DNA of 64,000 nucleotides. Source: Linyphia triangularis. Taxonomy: Eukaryota; Arthropoda; Arachnida; Araneae; Linyphiidae. Below, piece after piece: positions 13,101 to 26,409 of this stretch. The position numbers and the translations under genes were made by a program. How positions within the stretch are numbered: the first letter of the stretch is position 1; the number at the start of each line of letters is the position of its first letter. The notes under the pieces were generated by a model, which worked only from the letters and a program-made list of their open reading frames with translations, searched no databases and was not told the DNA's origin. Where the stretch lies: contig OZ021730.1 of assembly GCA_963978545.1 (NCBI GenBank), forward strand, positions 3,636,201 through 3,700,200, given 5' to 3'.

Positions 13101-16100
13101 AATGTTCTCTCGCGCCTTGTATATAAAGACGAAAGATCGGGAAAGTTTGGAGATTGACTTTGGACTTTGATATGAGCTGATCGCTTTGTTTACCTACTAG
13201 AGTGAAATTGTATAATTGCTGTATTCAAAGTTTCTCTTACTGAAGCTTGTGTTGAAGCTTGAGGGTGATTAAATTGTTGTCTGTGAATAAATTTTGTGCT
13301 TTTGAAGTGGGAATAAATAGTAGTTTTTATCTTAAAAACTGTGCCATCATTGCCTCAGCGGAAAAATTCATAACAATATATAGAGATATTGAATGAAAAC
13401 AATTTATGTCATTTCATTAAGTGATCTTTTTGGTACCTACTCACCAAGTGTCAAGGTTTTATAGAAAGTAGTTTCTAAATGCACTGGGTTAAAAGATTGT
13501 AACATAGCGAGTAGAGGGAATGATCCTTACTAGGATTTCCTCTTAATGAAGTGAAAGGTGGTGTAACAGAAAAGTGGGTCTAATTTGATTACCTTTCTAA
13601 AAAGGTGGGTACCGACATTTGAACCTCTGCAATAGGAATCTAAAATGTAACAAATAATATCAAGGCTCCAGTGCTCACCTGGTTTTTATCCAGCTCACAG
13701 TTCTTGTACTCCTGCTCTCCTTCATTCTGGAAAGTGACGATAACGAAGCCCACGAAGATGTTCACCATGAAGAAAGCGATGATGATGATGTAGATGATGA
13801 AGAACACGGCCACCATGGGGCGATAGTTGTGGTAGGGTCCCTCGTCCTCCGCCCTGCTGTCTATGGCCACGTACAGGAGCCTAAACGACACTTTAAGTCA
13901 GACTTCCGCTTGGCAACAACAAAAGTTATAGCTTGAGAGGCAAATTTAAGTACCCTATCAAACACATCGATATAAATAAACAACTGGATAGAATGCTTAA
14001 CGCTGGGAAAATGAAGTCGTTGCCAGATGCCGTTGGTGGGATAAGAAATGCGGATTGCAGAGGATTGAAAATAGAATTTTGGGTTGTACACAGCAGAAAT
14101 GTCAATAGTAGACCTTAATTAGTAATAATGTGCAAAAAGTATATACTCTAGCATTTTACAAGACTTTTCGCATTTCCATCCAACTATAAAAGTGAACTGT
14201 GATTGGTTAATCTTCCCACCAGTTTCGCAATCCCCGGCGCGTTTTTCTCTTTGCATTGACAATGGAGCAGTCTAACCAGTTGTTTATCTATATCGATGAT
14301 AAAACATCATTCTGAATTTTTTTATAAAATGCGGAAAAATGCCAGTACAGTCAAACCCAGTTAACGTGAAATGGCTTAATTAACAGGGTTCCAACTGAAA
14401 TCATAAAATGAAAATCAAATACTTTTCAAGGACTTTTAAGGACCTAAATAATATTTTTAAGGACCTACAATTTTTTTTTCAGGCATATCTTTAATGTGTG
14501 TTGGTTGGTTGTTTTTAGATTATCTGGCGCCGTCAGCAACACGAGGGCTATAATGCACCGAAGCATTCGTTATTAGATAAGCCAACATATATTTACAAAC
14601 ACCCATGCCAAACACGGGAACCCGCAACCTAGCGGTCTAGAAGCTAGCACGCTAACCACTATACCATTTGATAGGCGTCTTTAATGTGTGATTTTACAGC
14701 TGCTTTGCAACTAGCACTAATATTATAATTTTCAGGGTTCCCACTCAAATCACAGAATGAAAATCAATGACTTTTAAGAACCTAATTAATGTTTTTAAGG
14801 ACCTTTGAAAATTTGTTTTCAGGCATCATGTCTACATATAATTTTTAATAAAGTATATTTTACCAAAAAAGTTATAAGTTGGTGCATGAGTAATACAAAT
14901 ACGTCAGAGAATTTCGATGCAGAGCGGATAAGTGGCGGTCACGCAGGGATAGCAGGTCTGAGTTGTATTTTAATAAATTTTGTAGCTGGGCACAGAATAT
15001 CCGCAATGATTAAGGACTTTTAAACACCTCTGAGCATTTTCAAGTACTTTCAAGGCCTTAAAAACGAGTTCAAAAATATTAATGACTTTTAATGATATGG
15101 GAACCCTGATCTTTTATGCACTATTTGTATTTTGCCTCATGAACAGACTTTGAAGACGTTGCAATCCATTTTTCATATGCATTGTAACTTTTGGCGATAG
15201 CACACTAAATGTGCACTTTCCGGACATATACTAAACTTCAACTTAACTAGACATCACTTAGACGGTAGATCGTGACAGTGCTCATAGGTATTTAATCCAT
15301 TTTGGCGGCGTGAAAGCATAATGTTCGCCAAACCACAACCCGGTAGAGAACAAAAGGCGTTTGGCGAGAATTATGCTTTCACGCCGCCAAAATGGATTAA
15401 ATACCTATGAGCACTGTCACGATCTACCGTCTAAGTGATGTCTAGTTAAGTTGAAGTTTAGTATAGTTAAGTTGAAGTTTAGTATAGTACTCGTAAAATA
15501 CTTCTGCTAAAAAACCAAATGACTTTTAAGTTGACACATGCGAAATACAAATATACAAGGCAATTCCAGAGTAAGTAGTGGTCTCGAGGGAATAAGCAAA
15601 TAAGAGTTGAATTTTTATAAATATTACCATTGGGTACACAACATAAGTAAAAATTAAGGACTTTTAGGGTACTCTAAGTATTTTCAAGTACATTTAAGGC
15701 CTTGAAAACAAGTTACAAAATTGTATGCACTTTTAACGACCGTTAACACGATATCCTGTTTAACGTGAAGTAAAAATAATTCTACGTACGAGGAAACTTA
15801 AACTTAATCTATTCGTTTAATGTGAAATTCCACATAAAGAAATCTTGCTTAAGATAAAAAAAAAAATTGCTCTTTAAACTACTTTTTAAATGAAATCTTG
15901 CAATGTTTCCTAATGCAACAGGACAATACTTTGTGAGTTTTAACTTTAATTTAGAAAATAAAAAACTTAAAATAATTTAGAAAAGGTAAAATTCAAAGCA
16001 AAATCAATAACAGACTTCTTTAAATAATAAGTTACAGATAAAAACACTTATTTTTTTTTGTTTCTAATGTATATCTTATTAAACTATTACATTAAATATA

Positions 16101-19100
16101 AGTCTTGCAATGTAAATGTTTTAAAATACAGCAGTATTAAACACACATATAGCTATTAATTTAAATCTGCATTTATTAGATGAAAAGGTTTTTAGACAGT
16201 TAACACGAAATTCGGATAACGCGAACAATTTTAGCAGCCTCATTAATTTCACATTAATAGGGTTTGACTGTAGATTGTGAATATACTGGTCTGCTGGAGC
16301 AAAATTGTCGAAACTGTTCGAAAATCTACCTTAAATGAATTGAACTAAATCCGACTGTCAAATGTTTTATAACTTACTAAATAATGGGCAATCTTTTTAA
16401 TTTGGTAACCCACTGATCTTTAAGGTTCAATGAGGAAGTTAACAGACTATTCCACTTCTCTGTTGTCCAAATACTTGCATCTTTTAAAAGTGAGCTAAGT
16501 TGGTGATAGATATTATGCAACTGATGATATAATATTTATCGTCAACTTAGCTCACTTTTAAAAGTGCAAGTTTTTTGCCAAAGAAGTGATACTGTCTACA
16601 TCTTTCCCCGTTGAAAATTAAAGGGTGGCGAGTTAACAGACAAATAATATAACCCATAAAAACCGAGATTTTAAAAATCCATTATATGCACTGTCAATTT
16701 TTATATTCATTTACATGACTCAAGAAATCAAATCACACAAAAAATAATAATAATAAATTATATCATCAAAAATCAAATGTTTTGATATCAACAATGCAAA
16801 GCAGAAGAAAGACGAAAAAATTCAAATGTAAACACAAGCATTTCAAAACTATTCATTTCAGTTCTCATATTATGGCAATTTTTTCACCTGCGTGACCTTA
16901 CTCGTGTGATGTCACAAAATTAAGAGTTCAGAATTTTTTTTATTGGTCACGGTTTTTAACTGTGACCGTTGTTTCCGTCAAAATGTAAATAAAATCATAG
17001 ATGAATTTTGATGAGCTGAATAGCGATCACGACGTTTATGAAATCAAAATTACGTGATTTTACTTAAAATGTTTAGGAATCTATGAAATTCACTGTATTT
17101 CCATGACTTATGGTAATTTTTTGCTTAAAATCATGGCTTTTCATGACAAAATTTACCCAATGTTTAAATTCATGACTTTCCATGACATTTCCTCATTTTC
17201 CATATGCATGGAAAACCTGTTTATAACAGATAGACATTAAATGAAAACATTATACGTCATTTCATTAATTGATCTCAAATGTCAAGTAGGTTTTATAGAA
17301 AGTAGTTTCTAAATGCACTGGGCTAGAAGATTGTAACAAAGCGAGTATAGGGAATGATTCCTACTAGGGCTTCCTCTGAAAGAGTAACTAGAGCTCCCTC
17401 TCGAAAAAAGGAAAAACAAGTGTCAGGGTTCCCACTCAAATCACAGAATGAAAATCAATGACTTTTAAGGACCTAATTAATGTTTTTAAGGACCTATGAA
17501 AATTCGTTTTCAGGCATCATGTCTATATTTAAATTTTTAATGAAGTATATTCTACCCAAAAAGTTACAAGTTGGTGGATGCGTAATACAAATGCGTCGGA
17601 AAATTCCTATACGGTGCGGATAAGTGGCGGTCACGCGGGGATCGCAAGTCCAAGTTGTATTTTTATAAATTTTGTAGTTGGACAACATTTGTAAAAATTA
17701 AGGACTTTTAAAGACCTCTAAGCATTTTCAAGGACTTTTAAGCACCTCTAAGTATTTTCAAGCACTTTCAAGGCCTTGAAAACAAGTTCAAAAATATTAA
17801 GCACTTTTAATGACTTTCAATGACTGTGGGAACCCCGAGTGTACTCACTGTGGCCACCCCTCAAAGGTGGAAACGGTGAAGAGCGTCAGCATGGCCTTCG
17901 CGACATCATCAAAGTTGAACTTGTACCGTTCCCACTTCCTGTCCTCTGCCACTGGCTTTGTGATGTCCCCTCCCTGGTAGATGATATACTGGCCTCTGCA
18001 AAACATCAGTGTTCTAATTGGTAGACGACTTGTAAAAAATACATGTTTCAAAAAGCATGTTTAGGTTCTGGGACATTAGTAATGAAGTTGGAGCAAAGTT
18101 ATCGAAAATTACGAAGTATGTTATTTAATCGTTTCAAAATATAAATTTTTTTCCTTACTGACAATCCTTTTCATATAGCTTTGAACCATCATTGCATTGA
18201 AAGAACTTGCCCTGTTCAAAAGAAAAGAAAGCAGAAATGTTAGAAAAAATTAAAGCACTCAATGCAATTTATCTTTTTAAACACTTCATTCATATTAAAC
18301 AAATTCATTCCTTCTAAAACCTTAATTATTGAGAAATTAAATATTAGTATTAGATGAGATTTTTAAAAATTAATCAGGGAACTGATTTTCAACAGGGTTC
18401 CCACTCAAATCACAGAATGGAAATTAATGACTTTTCAATGACTTTTAAGGACCTAATTAATGTTTTTAAGGACCTTTGAAAATTTGTTTTCAGGCATTAT
18501 GTCTGTATATAAAATTGTAATAAAGTATATTTTACCAAAAAAGTTACAAGTTGGTGGATGCGTAATATAAATACGTCGGAAAATTCCGATACGGTGCAGA
18601 TAAGTGGAGGTCAAGCGGGGATAGCAAGTCTGAGTTGTATTTTTATAAATTTTGCATTTGCACAACATCTGCAAAAATTAAGGACTTTTAAGGACCTCTA
18701 AGCCTTTTCAAGAACTTTTAAGCACCTCTAAGCATTTTCAAGCACTTTCAAGGCCTTAAAAACAAGTTCAAAAATATTAAGCACTTTTAATGACTTTCAA
18801 TGATCGTGGGAACCCTGTTCAAGTATAACTTATGAAGAATAAATAATAAAATGAATGTAGTATGTTGAAAAATTTATTATTTACGAAACAGGGTGGTTAA
18901 AATTAAATTGATGGCACTCAGAGGCTTGTAGCTCCGGTTTTCCTGAATGAATCCAAAAGAAACTTTAAATATATATATAACGTAGATCATGTGATCAAAG
19001 TTTCCATAATAAAAAGTTTGAAATGTTGCCGATAGGAGACGCTGCAACAATGTAAAAATACCAATGTGCATACCTTGTTGGTCAACAATACGCTGAAAAC

Positions 19101-22100
19101 ATACCACTATGTTAACCATGACCGCTCACAACAAATAGTAGGAATGAGGGAAACTTGGTGGATGATGCTGGTTTTCAATTCCACTCAATTAGTTACTCAG
19201 CCTCGATAAACACGATCTTTGATAAACCCTCACACCCAGAATTCAGATCCAATGAGCTTACTGACCATACCATGATGTAGAGAGAATGTGGCTGCTGTTG
19301 TTGCAGGGCATGAGGATTGGCGAAACTACATAAGCAGCGTTTTTGTGTTTTCACAGCACCATTCAAGTGAAAATGAGCCTCATCCATAATAAAACAAGCT
19401 GTGTGTTTGTCTGTGGCTCTGTGGATCTACTACTTAAAATTAAAGTAGAGCTCTGAAATTTTCCGCATAAGTAGTTTTGGCCTTCTAATTTTATGCATCA
19501 CAAACAGAATGTTAAAATTTTAATTAGTTCTTTTTTAATTTTTTTTAATTAATATGTTACAAAACGATATTTAATAGGGCTACAGCTCTGAAATTTTCAT
19601 CATAAGTAGTTTTGGCCTTTTAATCAGACTTTTAAAAAACAGAATTTAAAATTTTTATTTGGTTCTTTTTTAATTCATTTTTTTTAATTAATTAATAAAC
19701 ATTTTACAAAACGATTACTAATAGGGCTACAACTCTGAAATTTTCAACATAAGTAGTTTTGGCCTTTTAAAAAACAGAATTTTAAATTTTTATTTTGTTC
19801 TTTTTTAATTAATTAATAAACATTTTACAAAACGACTACTAATAGGGCTACAGCTCTGAAATTTTCAACATACGTAGTTTTGGCCTTCTAATTGTATACA
19901 TCACAAATGGAATGTTGAAATTTTAATTAGTTCTTTTTTAATTAATTAATAAATATTCTACAAAACGACTACTAATAAGGCTACAGCTCTGAAATTTTCA
20001 ACATAAGTAGTTTTGGCGTTTTAATTGGACTTTTAAAAAACAGAATTTTAGATTTTTCTTTTTTAATTAATTTTTTTAATTAATTAATAAATATTCTACA
20101 AAACGACTACTAATAGGGCTACAGCTCTGAAATTTTCAACATAAGTAGTTTTGATCTTCTAATTGGACTTTAGAAAAACAGAATTTTAAATTTTCTTTCA
20201 GTTCGTTATAAATTAATTTTTTTAATTAATTAATACATATATTACAAAACGATTTCAAATAGCGCAACAGTTTTGAAATTTTCAACACAAGTTGTTTTGG
20301 TCTTCTAATTGGACTGACACAAAGAATGCTAAAATTTTAATTTGTTTTTGTAATTATATTTTGTAATTAATTAACATATATTTTACAAAACGATTTCTAA
20401 TTGAGCTACAGTTCTGAAATTTTCAACACATGTACTTTTGATCATGCGCGAAAGTCACAAAAAGCGACTTCGAATAGGCCTAGATCTCTGAAAGTTTCAA
20501 CATAAGTAGTTTTTTGCTTTCTACAAACACACACATGTTAAAATAATCTTAAAGGGGTATTGCATGATTGCATTAAAGAGAAATTTTTTTCTTTGCAAGG
20601 GAGAGGCTTCCAATATTAAGTCTTTACGTAGCAATTAGGTTTTAGTGAGTGAAGCGAGCTTATGCTTACGCAGCAATGAACCTTTTAAAAAGTGAAATAA
20701 GCCTGTGTTTATGTGTCCATGAACTTTTCAGCGAACGAAGCGAGCTCAATTTTGCGTAGCGATGAACCGTCCTGCGAGCAAAATGCCAAAAACTGGGTCC
20801 TATACACGAATGACAGATTTCCGCAATGCTAGGCCTCACAGCTAGCTAAAATATTGCACATGTTAAAATTTCGTAGCAAAGCACAGGTATTTAGCTAGTC
20901 TGCTCATAAAATGTATGATGGCCAATTCAACTGTTGCCTGAAATGCAACTTGTAAGGGTACAACTTCAGAATTTTGCATAAAGTCAAGCCCACAATTGCC
21001 TACAGAATGTCCAGTGGTCGTGCTATCGAGAAACCACTTACATTAACATTTGAAAAACTTGCAGATGCTTCAGTTGTTTCAATTACAACTTTCTCCCCAA
21101 TCGCCAGTTCAGTTGCATGTTGTCCTCTTCCCAGTGCAGCAGCCAGAGAACCCGTTTCGTTAGGAATCATGCCTTTAACTTAAGGAGAAGACCCAATTAC
21201 GAACATGGGTCCACACCTTAAGTTTTTTGTCAAACGATGGAGTGATGGAAGTGTGGAATGATGCTGAAAAGTTGCTCTCATTATAGTAAAAACATTTTAT
21301 AATTAATACGCTTTCCTTCTTGCTCAGCAACATGTTCACTGCGGGCAAATGATTTCATCGAACCCCACCTATCGCTTTCATAAAGAAATTACATGAGTCA
21401 CTCATTTGCATATGATTTTAGCAGTAATGAGTCAAAATTTCAAACTATTTTTTTTCCAACAGAAACCTCGGCAGCATGATCATCAAAACGTGAAGTTTCA
21501 TTCGGATACGTTCAGTAGAACCGGAGACTCTAAGCACTGTCAGTTTAATTTTAACCAACCTGTATTAAAGTCCACTTACTGATTAATAAATTTTCCATAC
21601 ATATGTACAATATGTTTACATAAGTCTCACAAATTTGATTGCTTAAAACCATGATTAAATAAATTTTACAGTGTTTCAGAAATTTAATACTTAAATTTTT
21701 TAAAAAAATCTAAAAGAGTAAAAACAAAATTGTTCTCTTACCTTGAACAGTTGAACCCCTATGACCCCAAACATGAAATTGAGTAAAAATGTAACTAACA
21801 TGATATTTCCTATGGTTTTGACGGCGACAATGACACACTGGACAACATGCTGGAATAGAGAGCAATCAGTTATCCCAGAGAAGTGACATTCTTACGACAC
21901 ATTAAGCAAAACCGATGTAATTAAAGAATCGCCCACTCATCATTTCACAAAAATCTTATTAGAGACTAACTGAAAAGTAATTTAAGTTTTTTCAACAACA
22001 AAACATAGATATAGACCCAATGGAAAATCTGTAGGAGTATTTAGTACAAATTATCAACTCATACATTCAGCAGTACAATACTGTAAAGAATTTAAGATAA

Positions 22101-25100
22101 ATCTTACCAAAAGTGAGGAATTATAGGCTTGTTGACCAAAACCCACATTAAAATTAACAATGTTATTTAAAACCAAAGTAAATAAACAATAAATCAACTT
22201 GTTTTTAGTATCAATATACAAATCAGGGACTTAAAAGTTTTGTCCGACAATATGTATTTTTTTTTATTTTTTATTATAATAAACGAAATTGCTTATTTTT
22301 ATCACTTAACCTTTCTATAACATGTATTACAATGCATTCTAATGAATCATAATGCTTTTTAATTTATTTGAATGTTTTTTAATTGAATATATAAAAAAAG
22401 CCCACAAACCCACTAGGTTTAATAGTAGCTACATATAAGAATCAAACCTGCCATATTATAATAGTGGCATGGAAACTTTTGTCGATGACTATATTACAAA
22501 ATTTTAAAAGCATGAAGGATCGGTATATTTTTCATGTACAAATAAAAACAATGTGCAAGAGCTTTCCATCAATAAACTAATCAGTAGACATTTTTTTTCA
22601 CCATAAGGCTAATATATTTGCTATTCTCTGAAAATTAAACTTGTTTGGTTCTTACTCTAAAAATCATAATTTAAAAGACATTTCTAAAGGGAGTCGGTAC
22701 CCTAAAATTTATGATTTTTTTTTTTAATGTTTCCCGTTAAAATGATAATCTTGTAATAATATCTCAATTAGAAGTATTTTTAATAATTTTTTGAAAACAA
22801 AAATGGTAACTATTATTACTAAACTTCAACTTAACTTCACATCACTAGACAGTAGATCATCATGTGCTCATAGGCAATTTATCCATTTTGGCGGAGTGAA
22901 AGTATAATGCTCGCCAAACCACAACCCTGTAGAGAACAAAAGGCTATAAGGTTTGGCGAGAATTAAGTCTTCACTCCGCTAAAATGGATTAATTGCCCAT
23001 GAGCACGGTGAAGATCTATCGTCTAGTGATGTCAAGTTAAGTTGGAGTTTAGTATAGTGTAAGTAAAGTTTTCTTTAAAATGCATTCTTCTCAAAACTTC
23101 ATTTTTCATTACTCGTACCTTTTTCTCAGAAATTGCACACACTATGTATTAATTGTACGTAAACTAAAATTTTCACCACACATCCTTTTAATATATCTGT
23201 ATATACTGAAGTAAGATTTCTTTTATTAATTTAAAAACGTGTTTTGTTTAGACTTTCTTTGTCAAAAACAAATTTGAGTGACTTTAATGATAATTCATTT
23301 AAAAAAGAAAAGTTGGTTGTTTTCAGATTATCTGGCGCCGTCAGCAACACGAGGGCTATAATGCGCCAAAACATTCGTCATTAGACAAGCCAACATACAT
23401 TTACAAACACGGGACTCGAACGCGCAACCTCGTGGTCTAGAAGCTAGCACGCTAACCACTATACCGTTTGGTCGGCTAAAAAAAAAAGAAAAGTAAACGA
23501 ATTACGATTAAAAGTTCACTTCAGCAGAAAAAAAGTATTAATTTATGAAATATAATTTTATATAATTTTGTTTTTAGTGCTAAATGGACAGAAAAAAATT
23601 ACACTTCTTTGACATTTATTTTCTGAGAAAAAGGTATTTGAAATATGGCAAATTAACATTACTGTTATAGGGGATTCTGACTTCCCACTTCTCTTAAATG
23701 TGAATTGGAGAAATAAACTAAAGGCAAATCCTTACTTTCAAGCCTTTGGCACGGTTTATAGCTCTTAAAGGACGTAAAACCCTCAGAACTCGGAGAATCT
23801 TGACAACTGAAATAGCACCATTGCTGAAAAGAGAAACGAAATCATCAAAGGTTCCCACTCAAATCACAGAATGAAAATCAATGACTTTTCAGGACTTAAT
23901 TAATGTTTTTAAGGATCTTTGAAAATTTGTTTACGGGCATCATGTCTATATATAAATTTTTGATAAAGTATATTCTAAAAAAACAGTTACAAGTTGGCGC
24001 ATGCGTAATACAAATATGTTAGAAAATTCCGATACATTGCGGATAAGTGGCAGTCACGCGAGGATAGCAAGTCTGAGTTGTATTTTTATAAATTTTGCAG
24101 TTGGACAACATACACAAAAATTAAGGACCTCTAAGCATTTTCAAGGACTTTCAAGCACCTCTAAGCATTTTCAAGGCCTTGAAAACAGGTTCAAAATTAT
24201 TAAGCACTTTTAATGACTTTCAATGACCGTGGAAACCCTGCATCAGCAAAAAAAAGTTTTTAACCTTGGTTTAAAATTAAAGCAATAATCTGCAAGTAAC
24301 AAGTAAATTTCAATCCAAAAGAAAAATATTTGCAAAGAACTTTTTTAGGTACATTTATGTATTTCAAATAATGAATTTAATTTTTCCAACTGGGAATTAG
24401 AGTGCTTAATTCATTCACCATTTAACTCATTGGTTAATATAATCTTCTTTATAGTGTACTATCCAGAACTCATTCTAGCTGATAACAAGGTTCCCACTCA
24501 AATCACAGAATGAAAATCAATGACTTTTCAATGACTTTTAAAATTTGTTTTCAGGCATCACGTCTATATGTAAATTTTTAATATTGTATATTCTACCAAA
24601 AAAGTTACAAGTTAGCGCATACATAATACAAATGTGTCAGAGAATTCTGATATGGGGAGGATAAGTGGCAATTACGCGAGGATAGCAAGTCGGAGTTGTA
24701 TTTTTATAAATTTTTGTTGGGTACACAACATCCGCAAACATTAAGGACTTTTAAGGACCTCTAAGCATTTTCAAGGATTTTTAAGTACTTTTGGGCATTT
24801 TCAAGTACTTTCAAGGCCTTGAAAACAAGTTCAAAAATATTAAGCACTTTTAATGACTTTCAATGACCGTGTGAACCCTGATATGTTCTTAGGGCTCGGA
24901 AATTTTTACACTCTTGAAGTATAAACCTTTTAATAAAAAACTGTCGTTTTTTAAAGCCAGTTATTTTCTTCATTGGACAATTCATTAATTTAATTACATT
25001 GTTATTTTTGAAAAATATTTAAACAATAAAATAAATTATTAATTCAAACTAAAATCAATATAAATGTAGAAGGCCAAACCTACTGGCATGAATTTAGGCA

Positions 25101-26372
25101 AATTATTTCTAAAGAATATAGTTGAACATATGGTTATAAATATTTACGCATAAAATTTTAAAGTTTAGCTTAAGGCTTTGACCAAATTAGTTTGTTCTAA
25201 AATCGAATTTGGCCTGCAACATAAACAAGAAAATAATCCACTTTGAAATATTTTATGCTTATCGAGTAAAATGAGAATGTAAAAAATTATTCAACTTTTA
25301 AGGAAAAATAATTCGGAAAAGTATTGCCATGAAGTGAAGTGACTTACTCAAAGCCAAAGGAGATGAGAGAGACTGATACCACGAGAATATCCAAAATGTT
25401 GAAAGCACTTCTACAGAAGGATCCCTCGTGAAAGATCAGGCCGTATGTCATGGACTGAAATATACAATATTTTGCTTTTGTTTTTATGTAACAATTTCAA
25501 AAGTTTATGTACTTTACTAGAATTAAAAATGTCACATATTTATAAAAAAATTTTATGTTGCATTATTTAAATTGAAATGACTAATTAGGACATTGTTAGA
25601 ACAAACATAAAAGAAGTAATTAACTCAGAGATATGACTTTTATTGCAAATAAAATATATTGATACTTGTTCCCAACCAGAATAGTGAACTTGCCTTTAAT
25701 ATTTATTTAATTTGAAAATTTTAGATATTAAGTTATTTAAAAAATTGTAAAGTTAAGATAAAAAAAATACACAGTTTTTAACAAAAAATTAAGATTAAAA
25801 AATATGTTAAACTGTTGTTTATTACAATATTTATTATGTGTTTATAACAATAAATATTAGATTTTGCATGGAAGCATAGTAACAACAATTTTCCATAAAA
25901 CACATTAGAATTTTACAAATCGGACATGTATAACGAAGTTATGACCATTGGACTATATACCACCAAACTTCAGAAAACAAGTTAGTTTACTACAGTAAAT
26001 AAAGGGATACAAAACAGGTTTACAAACTCACCATAAAAATAAAAATGCATCCTCAAGTCAAAATTTGCATATTTCAAAGTATATGTATAGCTTAAGTATT
26101 TAAAATTATTATTTTTACATATTAGGAAGTATTACTAGGCAATAACTAAATTTTATTTAAAAAAAAAATTGTATAGTGCTCTAAATTTTCAAAATTTAAA
26201 AAAAATTCATACAATTTCAAATTCTATCTTTTTCATTTTTCAATATTTTTTCCGATTTTTTAAAAAAAAAATTTTTTAAATATTTTCTTTGTAATATACT
26301 CTAAACTTTTAAGCATAAGATTTTGAATAAGCAAAATAGTTTCTGAGAAAAACAATGAATACTATATTGATA

Positions 26373-26409
<37 letters not shown>

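Larger units (their letters stand above)
12130..13553. mobile_element. Element with ~170-bp inverted ends, now split by a Helitron
   Basis: 12130-12300 (GAAGAGGAAGTCC ... GTGCATTTAGAAACTACTTT ... GACATAAATT) is matched as an inverted copy by 13384-13553. The original small foldback/MITE was opened by a Helitron at 12413-13386. A lone half of the same family is at about 17222-17390. Confidence 0.75.
14348..16270. mobile_element. pogo/Tigger-like element containing several later insertions
   Basis: Ends CAGTCAAACCCAGTTAACGT and its inverse GGGTTTGACTG, with TA duplications (14346-14347, 16271-16272): pogo/Tigger-type TIRs. The inside is occupied by a truncated family A copy, a SINE, a complete family A MITE, a palindromic MITE and an old family A relic. 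No transposase seen. Confidence 0.7.

Noticed and set aside
20974..21183. Plus frame of 69 codons near exon 16
   Set aside because: No domain, no start context and no repeat support.
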